Assembly: GCF_019049625.1 (NCBI RefSeq)
Contig: NZ_JAFMOY010000105.1
Coordinates: 1-47,058, forward strand
Direction of reading: 5' to 3'
Source: Rahnella ecdela
GTDB lineage: Bacteria > Pseudomonadota > Gammaproteobacteria > Enterobacterales > Enterobacteriaceae
Length of the DNA: 47,058 nt
Shown: positions 1 to 9,400 of the stretch, piece after piece
Layout of the letters: every line of letters begins with the position of its first letter
Numbering within the stretch: position 1 is the first letter of the stretch
Notes under the pieces: model-generated
Told to the model about the DNA's origin: nothing
What the model saw: the letters and a program-made list of their open reading frames with translations, nothing else
Database searches by the model: none
Made by a program: the position numbers and the translations under genes

Positions 1-88
1 GTTGTTGAGGCGATTGTGTGCGGATTACCCATTTGGGCACAGGTATTCCTGATGCCGGATAGATGTAAGCAACAACCTAAAACCTGAT

Positions 89-238
89 TCAGTGCTTGCA
101 AAACGGAGGTAGTCCATAGATGTAAAAAGTTGCCTCAGAAATCCCCATCTTTCTGCACACTTCCTCCACCCGAGTGCCGGTTTCAGCCTGTTTAAGGGCA
201 AAGGCTATTTGTTCTTCGGTGTAACGGGCCTTTTTCAT
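89..238 (-). pseudogene. IS3-family transposase OrfA, 5' fragment
   Basis: Read on the minus strand from an ATG at 238, the protein begins MKKARYTEEQIAFALKQ and continues through a helix-turn-helix (EVCRKMGISEATFY). This is the typical N-terminus of OrfA from IS3-family elements. After about 37 residues the similarity stops at roughly position 128 and the frame runs into unrelated sequence with a stop at 89-91. No orfB or complete ends are visible nearby, so this is a dead remnant. Confidence 0.8.
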
Positions 239-374
239 GGTTGATATGCCTCTCAGTGAGATGAAAGAAAGACCGGATACTTCAGTTTAGACTGGCACTG
301 TTTTCAGGGAGGAGATCAATCACATAGCCAGTGCCATACTTTCACTGACTGCGTTAACTCCGGAGTGATATCAC

Positions 375-540
375 ATGAACAAGATCAGAGTTGTAGGTAT
401 CGATATTGCCAAAGCTATTTTTCAGGTATGTGTCTAGATGACTGATGGTTCGGTTGCCTGGAACAGAAAATATCGCGTCAGAAATTGCTGGATTCGCTTC
501 GCCAGCTTGAGCAGGGTAACACGTCCTGAGTGTCCAGATT
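375..540 (+). pseudogene. IS110-family transposase, 5' fragment
   Basis: The ATG at 375 opens MNKIRVVGIDIAKAIFQVCV, the RNase-H-like DEDD start of IS110 transposases (first catalytic Asp in GIDIAK). A TAG at 435-437 interrupts it. The continuation (DGSVAWNRK, then in another frame SRQKLLDSLRQLEQG) shows a further frameshift. Only about 55 codons remain, so it is a decayed remnant. Other IS110 pieces, from a later part of the transposase, occur near 18.2 kb and 46.3 kb. Confidence 0.75.
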
Positions 541-652
541 AATGAGAACTTTTCAGGAGTCTGACATCAAGAGCTCGATAGCCTTTTTTTATTTATCATT
601 TCAAAAGTTTGTCACTTTTTCTTCAGCTGGCGTATTCCAATTTATTCCGAGG

Positions 653-857
653 TCATAGGAGGTATTTTTGCGTTTTGCCCTGTTGCTCATTCCGAAACTG
701 TTTTACACATCGCGCATTATTAAAAGGCCCCCCATAGCTCTGCTGCATCTGCAACGGTAGAGTTTGGGTCAAGAACCAGTTGAGCGAATTCGCGTTTGAA
801 TTCTGCGCTGAAATTTCTGCTTTCCAATCGGTACCTGTAATGTGCTGAGGTGAGCAT
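653..857 (-). pseudogene. IS3-family OrfA remnant (frameshifted)
   Basis: On the minus strand one frame reads [18 protein letters not shown] followed by a second frame with VKQFRNEQQGKTQK. Together they match the start and later part of an OrfA of the type that reads NFSAEFKRE...VKQLRDERQGKTPKA. The two parts are in different frames and the middle is missing, so it is a broken gene. It lies directly inside the IS end at 873-898, which fits being the left part of one decayed element. Confidence 0.7.
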
Positions 858-872
858 ATCACTTCTATTCAT

Positions 873-898
873 GTGGCCAAATTCAGTGTGCCACTACA
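873..898 (-). repeat. IS end (terminal inverted repeat), copy 1
   Basis: Minus-strand 5'-TGTAGTGGCACACTGAATTT-3' continuing GGCCAC, beginning at 898. It starts with TG as IS3-family ends do and lies next to an IS3 OrfA remnant. A second copy with three differences lies at 18135-18160 in the same orientation. The stop codon of the large NACHT gene (894-896) is inside this end, so the element has set the 3' end of that gene. Confidence 0.7.
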
Positions 899-3800
899 CA
901 TCTAACAACGCTAGGGAGGCAGGCCACGGCCTACCGGATGCGATGTCCGGATGGCGCGGCTCATCTTCTGGAATTCCGTATTCATCCCTGCTGCAGTCTA
1001 TCTTACGCATCCAGTAGGCAGCTACGTCATCGGGGCCTCCGTCCGTCACCAATTCAAACAATTTCATCCGTAAACTGCCTGCCGGAACGGGTACAATTTC
1101 AATCGTACCTTGCCACGTTTCTGACGGAATATCTTGGGTGATCATTTTATTAATTGTTCGCCAATCCATAAATCTACGATTCAAGCTCCTCTCAAAATTG
1201 AGCAGTAATAGTACTCCCTCTTCGTCTGGGCTCTGCGCAATAATACGGGTGAGCGCCTCAAGGCCCGGTGAGATTGGTCCATCTATCAACAAACCGTATA
1301 TGTACGCACGCAAACCAGAATGAATCTCAAGCAGGTTCCCAAGTATTTTCTCAAAATGCCAGTTATCACTGGATCGGCTTTCAAATACACCCTGAGCAGT
1401 TAAGTCGATGATACGGCGCACCGAAGATAGTGTTTCAAGACGTAAAGCGGTGGTTCTCCAGTGGTAGTTCGCATAGAGGCTTGTGTTTTCTTCGGCTAAC
1501 TTGAAAAGGGCATCTTCTGCATATGGGGAAGGTGAATGGCAAAATCCTCTGACCATCTCTTCCAAAAAATAGGGATCCCGATATGAGGCAGGCAGACTAC
1601 GAATGACGCTCAAGGCTTCTTCAGGCTCCTTCATAAACGGTAAAAGCTGTAACCACGCTTTTAATTGATACCCTTGCCCCTCGCTTAATATCCACGGTTC
1701 AGCGATTGCTGCCTCTATAAGCTCAACGGTACTTTCAACAACGACCTTTGTATCTATACCATCTCCCGATAGCACGATGCTGGTAAGCAAATCTGCTCGT
1801 ATTTGCCTCGGTGCAACTGCAATGAGAGTTTTGATAACATCATCACGCCGCCCATGGGGCAACTGCGATGCAATAATACCCAGTTCGACAGCAAGCTGTT
1901 TTTGTTCGCTCGTCGCGTCTTGCGTAATCAGTTGGTCAATTGCGTTAAATATAGCTTCTGCTTCAAGAGATGTTTCATCAGGGGAGTGGGTTAGAGCCAT
2001 ATGTTTCGCCTTCACATTTGAGAAATCAACACCACTTAAAAATCGTTTTCCACTTGATGGAGCGTTTAACGCTCGCCATTGTTCGGCAAGGACTCGTGCC
2101 GCTAGCGCACCAAAATATTTGTCACACAGATACGTCTGCATAATTGCAGTTGTTTCTGGAGATTGAATTGCCTGAAAGGCGCTCTGATATTCGTTGAGCA
2201 TCGGGGTTCTAGCCTCATTAACCGCTTCGCATGGTCTCCACCCGGCTGTCTCCGCTTCTTTTCGAAACTCTCTGTAACGCTGGAGGTTATCGTCCAGCAG
2301 TTGTTTCAAAAGAGGTAACTGTTTCACTGATGGGGCAAGACTCGCAAGCATTGCAACTCTTGCTTTTACCCTACGCTTTGCTTTTTTCGAAGCAAGCATA
2401 CGATTAGCCCACTCTTCAAATAACCGTTGTATCACCAGAATAGTGTCTGCATCGAAAGATCTGCTATAAGATTCCTCACCGTTGGGATGGGATAAAAGCA
2501 GGTCAGTAAACAATTCAATTAGCCTGTCTTCGGCCGGTACAGCTCGCTTGAGAATAGCGTCAACAAGGCTTGAACCTTGGGCAGAGCCAATACGAGTTCT
2601 CAGCCCTTGATAGCGTTTCCATTTGGACTCTTCGTATTTACCTTCGGCCTGATTACATAACTCAAGATCGGCCAATACATCAATAAGATGACCAACAGCC
2701 CCTGGCCCAAGTACTGAGGCCGCGGCGTTAGCACGAGCGTCATAGTCTTCAGGGTTAACCAGCACCAGATTCACCAGCATTTCATCTTCTAAAGTAAATC
2801 TGGCTGATGCCAGAATAGCGCCCACACTAGTACAAAGTGATCGTCCAGCCCTTACACGCTCTAATACACCCTCTGCAACAGTTTGAGGGTAACTGCGGTG
2901 TAGCTTATCGATCAGCTGTTCTTCATTTGATTCAATCTCCATTGTGCTGATGATGCCAACTAATTCAGCGTAATCGTCCTCAGTAATCTCTGTAGCGATC
3001 AGCGCGCGAAGCCGATTAGAGGGTGATACGGCCTGCATTTCTTGCCGCTTATGTGCTGTCGCGAGTATTTCTCTAACGTTTTCATCCTGTATCTCATCGG
3101 CAACGCCTTTGCTCACAATCAGATCTAAGATTGTGCTATTCACCTCTCGCAACATTTCAGCCACATGGAGATCTGCTCGCCGAAATACCAAAGCATCAAT
3201 GACAGAGACTTGGACCTGCGAATCAGGGTCATTCTTCGCAATGGAGACAGCAAGATCGAGGCCATCGATACCACTGCGAGATGCTATCTCGGATAAAAGT
3301 AATGAACGCATTCTGGGAGACAGGGTATTGATTATTTCTCCTGCCGCCTCCCCGAAAATCGAAGTCCTGAATATTCTGCAATTACGTAAAGCATGAAGGC
3401 TGATCTGCTCATCTTCATCAGAGATCAACGGCCAGACATAATCAAGGAATTCAGGACGGCCAGATGTAATCATGAAACGGACAGCGCGATCCACTGTTCC
3501 TGGCACATGCCAATGAGCCACGAGATTCTGAATAACAGTCGATATTTGCGACCATACATCGTCTGTTGATCGAAAAATCATCTCTGCAGCGAGAATTGGG
3601 TCGACCTCAAATGCAGCAATTATCGCATTGCTACAAATAACCTGCTGTTTCGCATCACTGTATGCCATACGCTCTATGGCAAAAAGTATGGCTTCTTCCC
3701 ATCTGGGATAGTTAAATACCTCTGCTTTAAGTGCTTCTCGTGTTTCCCGGGCATTGATGTCCGCAATCAACCGGCGTTCAACCAAGTGAGAGGCATACCA

Positions 3801-5234
3801 TTCCTGAAATTGCTGATGCTGAAACGAATAACCAGGAGTATTCCCTGTACGCATCAGTACATGATTGCTAACGAGCACATCTAGTACAATTTCTGGTTGG
3901 GGTTTGATTGCTATCTGCCCGCTGTCCACCAGCAAAGTTGCCGTGTCGGATATCGATTTCCGTGCACTAAAGTCAACAATAGTTGAGTTAACTACCCGCG
4001 TGGCGACTTCAGCTAGCCCTTTCATGTAGTCTTGCTGAAATCCATAAGTACCGGAATACAACGCTTCGGCATGACTTGCTTCCTTTTCATGCGCCTCAAC
4101 AAAATGCCGAAGTATTTGTTCTTTTGTTGTCGGAACCGGGGCGTTTTCTGGAAGTGAGGTCAACGCCATCAGATAGAGAGGTATTGTTACAAGTTCACGT
4201 AGGCCAGCGGTACGCCAGGCTTGATCCAAGATCCTTTTTCCATAATTCCCGCGTAAGGCAACTGCGATCTGGATTTGCTGATCCTGATTAAGCGGTAAAA
4301 GTGTTACATGTGTTCCTTCAAAAGGAATGTCCCGAGATTGCTTACGCGTCGAGATGATAAAGCTAAGTTCAGGCAGCTCTGCTTTGAGTCTGGTGATTTG
4401 AGTTCGAGCACGGGTACGTGCGCTAGCATCCAATTCGTTCCAACCATCGAGTAGTAACACAACACCAGGGTGATTAGCGACCTTACGCAAGTCATCCTCT
4501 GAAACATCTCGGAAAGCGGGCCGTTTAAGAATAGAGTCGAGGATCGTCGTATTTTCGGTAGCCCAATCCCCCAGCGACACGACAAGAGGCGTACCAAGGT
4601 TTGTAGCCAACATACTTTCCGCTATCTGGAAAAGCGTTGTGGTTTTACCCATTCCTGGCCCGGCGACAAGAATTAAATCATCCAGCCTTATAGCCATCCC
4701 TGCGATCGCACTGGTTATTACTGGCTCATCTAAACCTTGAATATCTAACATGAGAGCCACAGACGAACCAGGCCATTTATGGGTTCGACGGAATACCTCG
4801 AGATCATTTACGGCAGCAACCCGAGCCCGCATCACTACCTCTGTATCTGCACACCCTCCAGTACCACGAAACACATCGCTATGCAGTACCCTCTTCCAAG
4901 CTTCTATTTCTGCCTCTTGTTTCCACTTGAGCAGTTTCTCTACGGTAAACTCTGGATCGCTTGAATCTATTGCTTTACCGTGATCGCGGCACATCCACAT
5001 ACCGTTCTTGGCAGAAGATCGCTCCTCCGGTGACATATTCCCGTCATAGCGAGGCCCACCCGGAGCAGCAGCACATATATGTGCTGCTGTACCGATGTTG
5101 ATTTCACTTTCCCCATCTGACGTTGCGCCTACTGTCCACTTACGGCACATAGGGAATGAGCATAACCATCCAACACGCTTCGCGATCTGGAGTTTGGTTC
5201 TCTCAGAGAAATCATCTCGATTATTCTTGGCCAT
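894..5234 (-). CDS. HNH nuclease-NACHT NTPase-helical repeat protein, putative anti-phage defence
   Basis: A 1446-residue multidomain protein. Residues 20-90 form an HNH-like zinc-bound nuclease: C25 and C30, AHICAA with H52, N77, then C82 and H85. A NACHT-type STAND NTPase follows, with Walker A AGPGMGKTT (191-199), Walker B VVLLLDG (258-264) and the sensor-like ISTRK near 294-298. The rest (about 480-1446) is leucine- and alanine-rich helical repeat, the usual sensing part of such proteins. Proteins with effector-NTPase-repeat order (Avs and bNACHT families) recognise phage proteins and then activate the nuclease; that role is inferred here. The start ATG at 5234 gives a well-formed N-terminus. 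The TAG stop lies inside an IS end (873-898), so the C-terminus is probably cut. Neighbour: a second nuclease-NTPase gene upstream on the same strand, separated by about 1.2 kb. Confidence 0.8.
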   Translation of the reverse strand: MAKNNRDDFSERTKLQIAKRVGWLCSFPMCRKWTVGATSDGESEINIGTAAHICAAAPGGPRYDGNMSPEERSSAKNGMWMCRDHGKAIDSSDPEFTVEKLLKWKQEAEIEAWKRVLHSDVFRGTGGCADTEVVMRARVAAVNDLEVFRRTHKWPGSSVALMLDIQGLDEPVITSAIAGMAIRLDDLILVAGPGMGKTTTLFQIAESMLATNLGTPLVVSLGDWATENTTILDSILKRPAFRDVSEDDLRKVANHPGVVLLLDGWNELDASARTRARTQITRLKAELPELSFIISTRKQSRDIPFEGTHVTLLPLNQDQQIQIAVALRGNYGKRILDQAWRTAGLRELVTIPLYLMALTSLPENAPVPTTKEQILRHFVEAHEKEASHAEALYSGTYGFQQDYMKGLAEVATRVVNSTIVDFSARKSISDTATLLVDSGQIAIKPQPEIVLDVLVSNHVLMRTGNTPGYSFQHQQFQEWYASHLVERRLIADINARETREALKAEVFNYPRWEEAILFAIERMAYSDAKQQVICSNAIIAAFEVDPILAAEMIFRSTDDVWSQISTVIQNLVAHWHVPGTVDRAVRFMITSGRPEFLDYVWPLISDEDEQISLHALRNCRIFRTSIFGEAAGEIINTLSPRMRSLLLSEIASRSGIDGLDLAVSIAKNDPDSQVQVSVIDALVFRRADLHVAEMLREVNSTILDLIVSKGVADEIQDENVREILATAHKRQEMQAVSPSNRLRALIATEITEDDYAELVGIISTMEIESNEEQLIDKLHRSYPQTVAEGVLERVRAGRSLCTSVGAILASARFTLEDEMLVNLVLVNPEDYDARANAAASVLGPGAVGHLIDVLADLELCNQAEGKYEESKWKRYQGLRTRIGSAQGSSLVDAILKRAVPAEDRLIELFTDLLLSHPNGEESYSRSFDADTILVIQRLFEEWANRMLASKKAKRRVKARVAMLASLAPSVKQLPLLKQLLDDNLQRYREFRKEAETAGWRPCEAVNEARTPMLNEYQSAFQAIQSPETTAIMQTYLCDKYFGALAARVLAEQWRALNAPSSGKRFLSGVDFSNVKAKHMALTHSPDETSLEAEAIFNAIDQLITQDATSEQKQLAVELGIIASQLPHGRRDDVIKTLIAVAPRQIRADLLTSIVLSGDGIDTKVVVESTVELIEAAIAEPWILSEGQGYQLKAWLQLLPFMKEPEEALSVIRSLPASYRDPYFLEEMVRGFCHSPSPYAEDALFKLAEENTSLYANYHWRTTALRLETLSSVRRIIDLTAQGVFESRSSDNWHFEKILGNLLEIHSGLRAYIYGLLIDGPISPGLEALTRIIAQSPDEEGVLLLLNFERSLNRRFMDWRTINKMITQDIPSETWQGTIEIVPVPAGSLRMKLFELVTDGGPDDVAAYWMRKIDCSRDEYGIPEDEPRHPDIASGRPWPASLALLDV

Positions 5235-6422
5235 GCACCCTCAGCAAACACTATGAATATTTACCAAGAAATATATCTGAATCCAAAGCTCATTGGGAAA
5301 TTATTCAGTGCATTGATGTGATAAATAACTAATTAATTTTAATTAATTTCAATTATATAGCTGACGTGAGGTATGATTTCCAAAGAAGCAATCAGAAGCT
5401 GGTAGCGATTCGTTCAAGGAGTTAATGTCAGACATTGGCAATGCACACATTCATTTCCTCATATCATTGATAATTTTGGGTTGAACGGTATGTTCGGCAT
5501 CAATAACCACATTTAATGAATGGCTATATAGTTAGCATCATCTATAGCGAAGATACTCAATGAACATAATCAGATTTCTGGAACAGCGTACTAAATTTAT
5601 CCACTAACTGTACCCTGTTTCAGTAGTTCCCTTCATTGAGCGTATAGGGCTGATCGAGGCTGAAGAGACACCATTTGCCCCCCTATAGCGAAAATAGCGA
5701 GCCTGCGTTCCTGGAGGATTGGCAGGAGGCGTAAAATTTCCTTCTGTTTCTCGGTCAAACATGTGTATCAAGGTTAGCTGGTGCTTCGCACCTCTACTTA
5801 GTGACGTGAAAGCAGAAGGCTTTGATCAAACGCGAGCCAAGTGAAAAGAAAAAGATGTTTAAACATCGGGGGGTGGCTCCTGGGTTATCAGACCGCGTTT
5901 GCGCAAAAACCTGGCATACATTTTGTAGACAGTGGTGTCAACATCGCTATGCTGAAACAACTCATTTTGGCGCAAAATCAGATACAGCACTCTATGACTT
6001 TATTGCTTATCACACTAATATACGCACCGAGTGATCTGGTCAAACATTTAAATCCTTTTTTCATTAGCGACCATGAACGCGTACTACTCATTGCTATTGA
6101 GATCAAAGGCCGTAATGTAGTTAACATGTGGTTGCTGAGAAACACGCTGTATGTTAATAGCCAGAAGCTCGAAACAGTATTTTCAAAGGTTAGAAAATTC
6201 CCCACCTGGTTCGATAGAGCGAACCCTTTGCGGTTGTACCCCCGCAAAGGGCAAAAATAACAACCTGCTATAAATGCTTAAGATTAACAAAATCCCCCTG
6301 TCAATTATCACCAATGGTGAGAATTTGATCCGTAAGCAAAACATTTTCAATGTGTCGATCCCGATAAATCACACAAAAATCCATGCATTAGGCATGGATA
6401 GGCTGCACTGCTTTGCTACATA
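5235..6422. other. 1.2-kb gap between the two NTPase genes
   Basis: No convincing gene. AT-rich sequence at 5260-5370 lies directly upstream of the HNH-NACHT gene and probably carries its promoter, but I could not pick a clear -35/-10 pair. The only protein-like stretch is the short minus-strand remnant at 5859-5999. The remaining reading frames are short and show no recognisable motif. Confidence 0.4.
5859..5999 (-). pseudogene. Unidentified gene fragment
   Basis: The minus strand reads VLYLILRQNELFQHSDVDTT and then VYKMYARFLRKRGLITQ, ending at a stop at 5859-5861. The composition is that of a real protein, but a stop lies directly upstream (6000-6002) and no start codon with a ribosome site is present. 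It looks like the 3' end of a decayed gene. I do not recognise the family. Confidence 0.3.
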
Positions 6423-9400
6423 TCAGAGCCACGGCCATTGAGTTTGCTTCATGGTTTTAGTCCAAAAAAGTGAATCTTTTAGCTTTGTTCGTCGCTTCTT
6501 GCTCGCTGAGTTAAGCAGATCCATATTCAGATCCCAGTATTTGCGTAAAGATAATTTAAGTACTTTCAAGCGGCATCGCTTTAGCCACAATCTCGCTCTT
6601 TTATCCATAGTTGCCCCCAATAGCAAGTGTGCAGCGATTGCCTCACTATCGGTAGTCGCCTGGATATAACAGTTGAACCAGTGTCGGGCCCAGCGATTTC
6701 GCTCGAAATTTTGGCGGCTGGTTTTGTATACGTCTTCCAGCCAACCACCACATGGTATTCGCTTTTCGACCTCCCCCCAGGCAAGCTCCACTCTTTGACT
6801 TTCGTTGGCAAAACCCAGTAGTGTAGCGGACATTGCCAGTGACTCTGTATCTCCAGAACTCACAAGCTCAAGTACCTTGTCTACCAACCATGCCGTTTGC
6901 CCATGATCTTCAATCTGATTCAAAAGATCGGCAATATCCTGATCGTTAACAACATCCATAAGGGCTTTATTGCGAGCCACATCAGCTATATCGTTCAAAG
7001 CTATAAACGGCAGGCAAGCCATGCCCGTTATTTTGAAAGAGTCATCTTTCATTGCCTTTTTGAAGTTGTCCCAAAGTATCAATCCCAATTCTGGGCGTCG
7101 GCTCATCAATGCTTCCGCCATCACAAGCAATGGAAACGCAGCCATTAAGTCGACGCTGGATACTCTAATCTCATTCTTAATCTTCTGCTCCAACCAACAC
7201 CAGAAGTCCTCATCTACACGGTCAAGCAACGTGGCAACTGCAGGCTTATGATTAATCAGAGGGTCAATATTTATACTTCTTCCGGGTGAGTGAAGCCCGT
7301 CAATTGCACCTCGGATATAATTCTCATAGCTTCGAATAGCATCTGGATTATCTGGCTCACGTTGCAACCAAAACGCCATAATTTCCTTATCGGCCCGCTC
7401 CAACAGCTCAGGGCGCTTAAGAGCCATGCTTGCATTCAACAAGGCAACAGATCGATTGTAGCGTTGCTTTCTGTTGGTAACGTTGTTAGCCGTCCAATTG
7501 CTGTTTGCAATAATATTGTAGACAACGGGATTAGTGGAGTAAGCGGAAAGCCCAATAGCCAACTCTGCAATTTCCTCATCTACATGACAAAGCAATGCAG
7601 GGAGCTCCGACCACCCATCGATCGAGCTACTATCGGCAAACTCTTCGAACAACATGAGCCAACTCAGTACCGTCTCGCGGTTACTTTCAATCTCAAATCG
7701 CCCAAGGATCGACCTAATGTCATCTTGAGTAAAATTTAACAGATCAATATTGATGCTACCCATTAGCCTCCGATCGCACGCTTCCTTTAGTAAAAACTCC
7801 AGTTGCGCCAATCCATTACGGCTAGCAAGTTGCAGATCCAGACGTCTGGCGTGCCACCAATTGAGCTCCTTATGTATTTCAGGAGAATTTTCCTTTAGGA
7901 CAAAATCGATCCCTGCTTCAAGTACATTGCGTTCATCATCGTTCAATATTGTCAGGAAACCGCGCATTTGCCTCAAAAGCTGTCGAAGAGGTACAGCTGT
8001 CATTCTTTCAGCGCCAGTAACCCTCTCACCAACAACCTCGCGTAGCCGGTTCGGATTGGTTCTCGCCAGAATCAGCAATTTGCGACTTGAGGTAACATCA
8101 ACATCAAAATCAGCAGGACGAATGTGCTCGGTGTCTTTGATCTTATCGGGATCAACATCAACCCTAGGGTTAAGAATGTCATCTTCTGGCATTATAGGGC
8201 GTCGACCCGACGTATTGCTAATGGGCCCTACTGATGTATTTAGTTGCCGACGCTTGTTTTCAGATTGTGGATCGGCGAGAGCTTCAAGAAGCCAGCGCGC
8301 AGCGTCAAGCGCTAGCTGATGCCCGGTCTCGTGCAGTCTGTCGACAAGGTCTAACATCTTATTACGTGTTTCCACCGAATCCATACGATTAAGCCGCAAC
8401 ATCCAGGCCAGCTCATCAAAATGACTGTTACTGCCCATCACTGCTCGTGAAATACCCCAGGCAGCGATTGCTTCGATGAAGCGAGCCCGCGGCAATAATG
8501 AGATGATGCCGAAGACACGATGACTGAGCCAACTCGGGTTACCGAGACCGCAAAGTTCTATCGCCGGAAAAGCTTCGCGCCCCTCAAATTGCTGCCAAGC
8601 ATCTAGGTTTGCGGCTGTCTTTTCTTGCCGTCGCAGCGAATTTGGCGACGTCTGATCAATACGTCCCAAGACGGTACCTTGTAGCGGGTCACTCCAGAGC
8701 AAACCAAGCCAATATGTGATTTTAGCCTCGATCAACGGTGCGACAGCCTCGAACTGATAAGCGTTAGCCAGTCCCTTGATCATAATTTCATCTTTTACGA
8801 TTGAACCAGAGCTCTCCCCGAGCCAAATCTCCTCTACGATTTGCAGGACTAATTCAACATCAAGCCCGATGATTCGCCAAAAAGCTTCAAAATCGAGACT
8901 CGAGAAATTCTGCTCGGATATCCATCGGCTAAGCAGTGCCCGTCGAACCTGACGTGAGACAGTATTGTCGAGCAAGGCTGTAGTGACAGCTGCTCTGAGT
9001 ATTTTCACGCCAAGGCTCTGCCCACTAAAGGGGTCGATATGTTCAGCGATAATATCGTTGGCTGTGGCATTCCCATCAGTTGGTTTCAGTTGGTGGGCCA
9101 AAGCCATCCCCAACGCGAATGGTATCAGTGTGGGATTGACTTGGAACCGGTTGGCTTGTCCAGTGGGAACAAGCCATTGTCCAGAAATCAGTTCAGCAAC
9201 CGTTGACAGCAGATCTGCTCGATCTTTACCGCTGTCTCGCCCCAACTGTTCAATAACACTATGCCGGGTAAGGCTTGTATTATCGATTGAGCTACGCAAC
9301 TGCATGCCGAGTTCCGTAATAAACATTTGAAACTCGGCATCGCTTATCGCCAACTGTGCGCCACGCAACTCAATACGATGTTTCCAGTCTTCGAATGCAA

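Noticed and set aside
7750-8319. Plus-strand open frames opposite the PD-(D/E)xK protein gene
   Set aside because: Serine- and arginine-rich antisense frames in a long real gene, without start sites.
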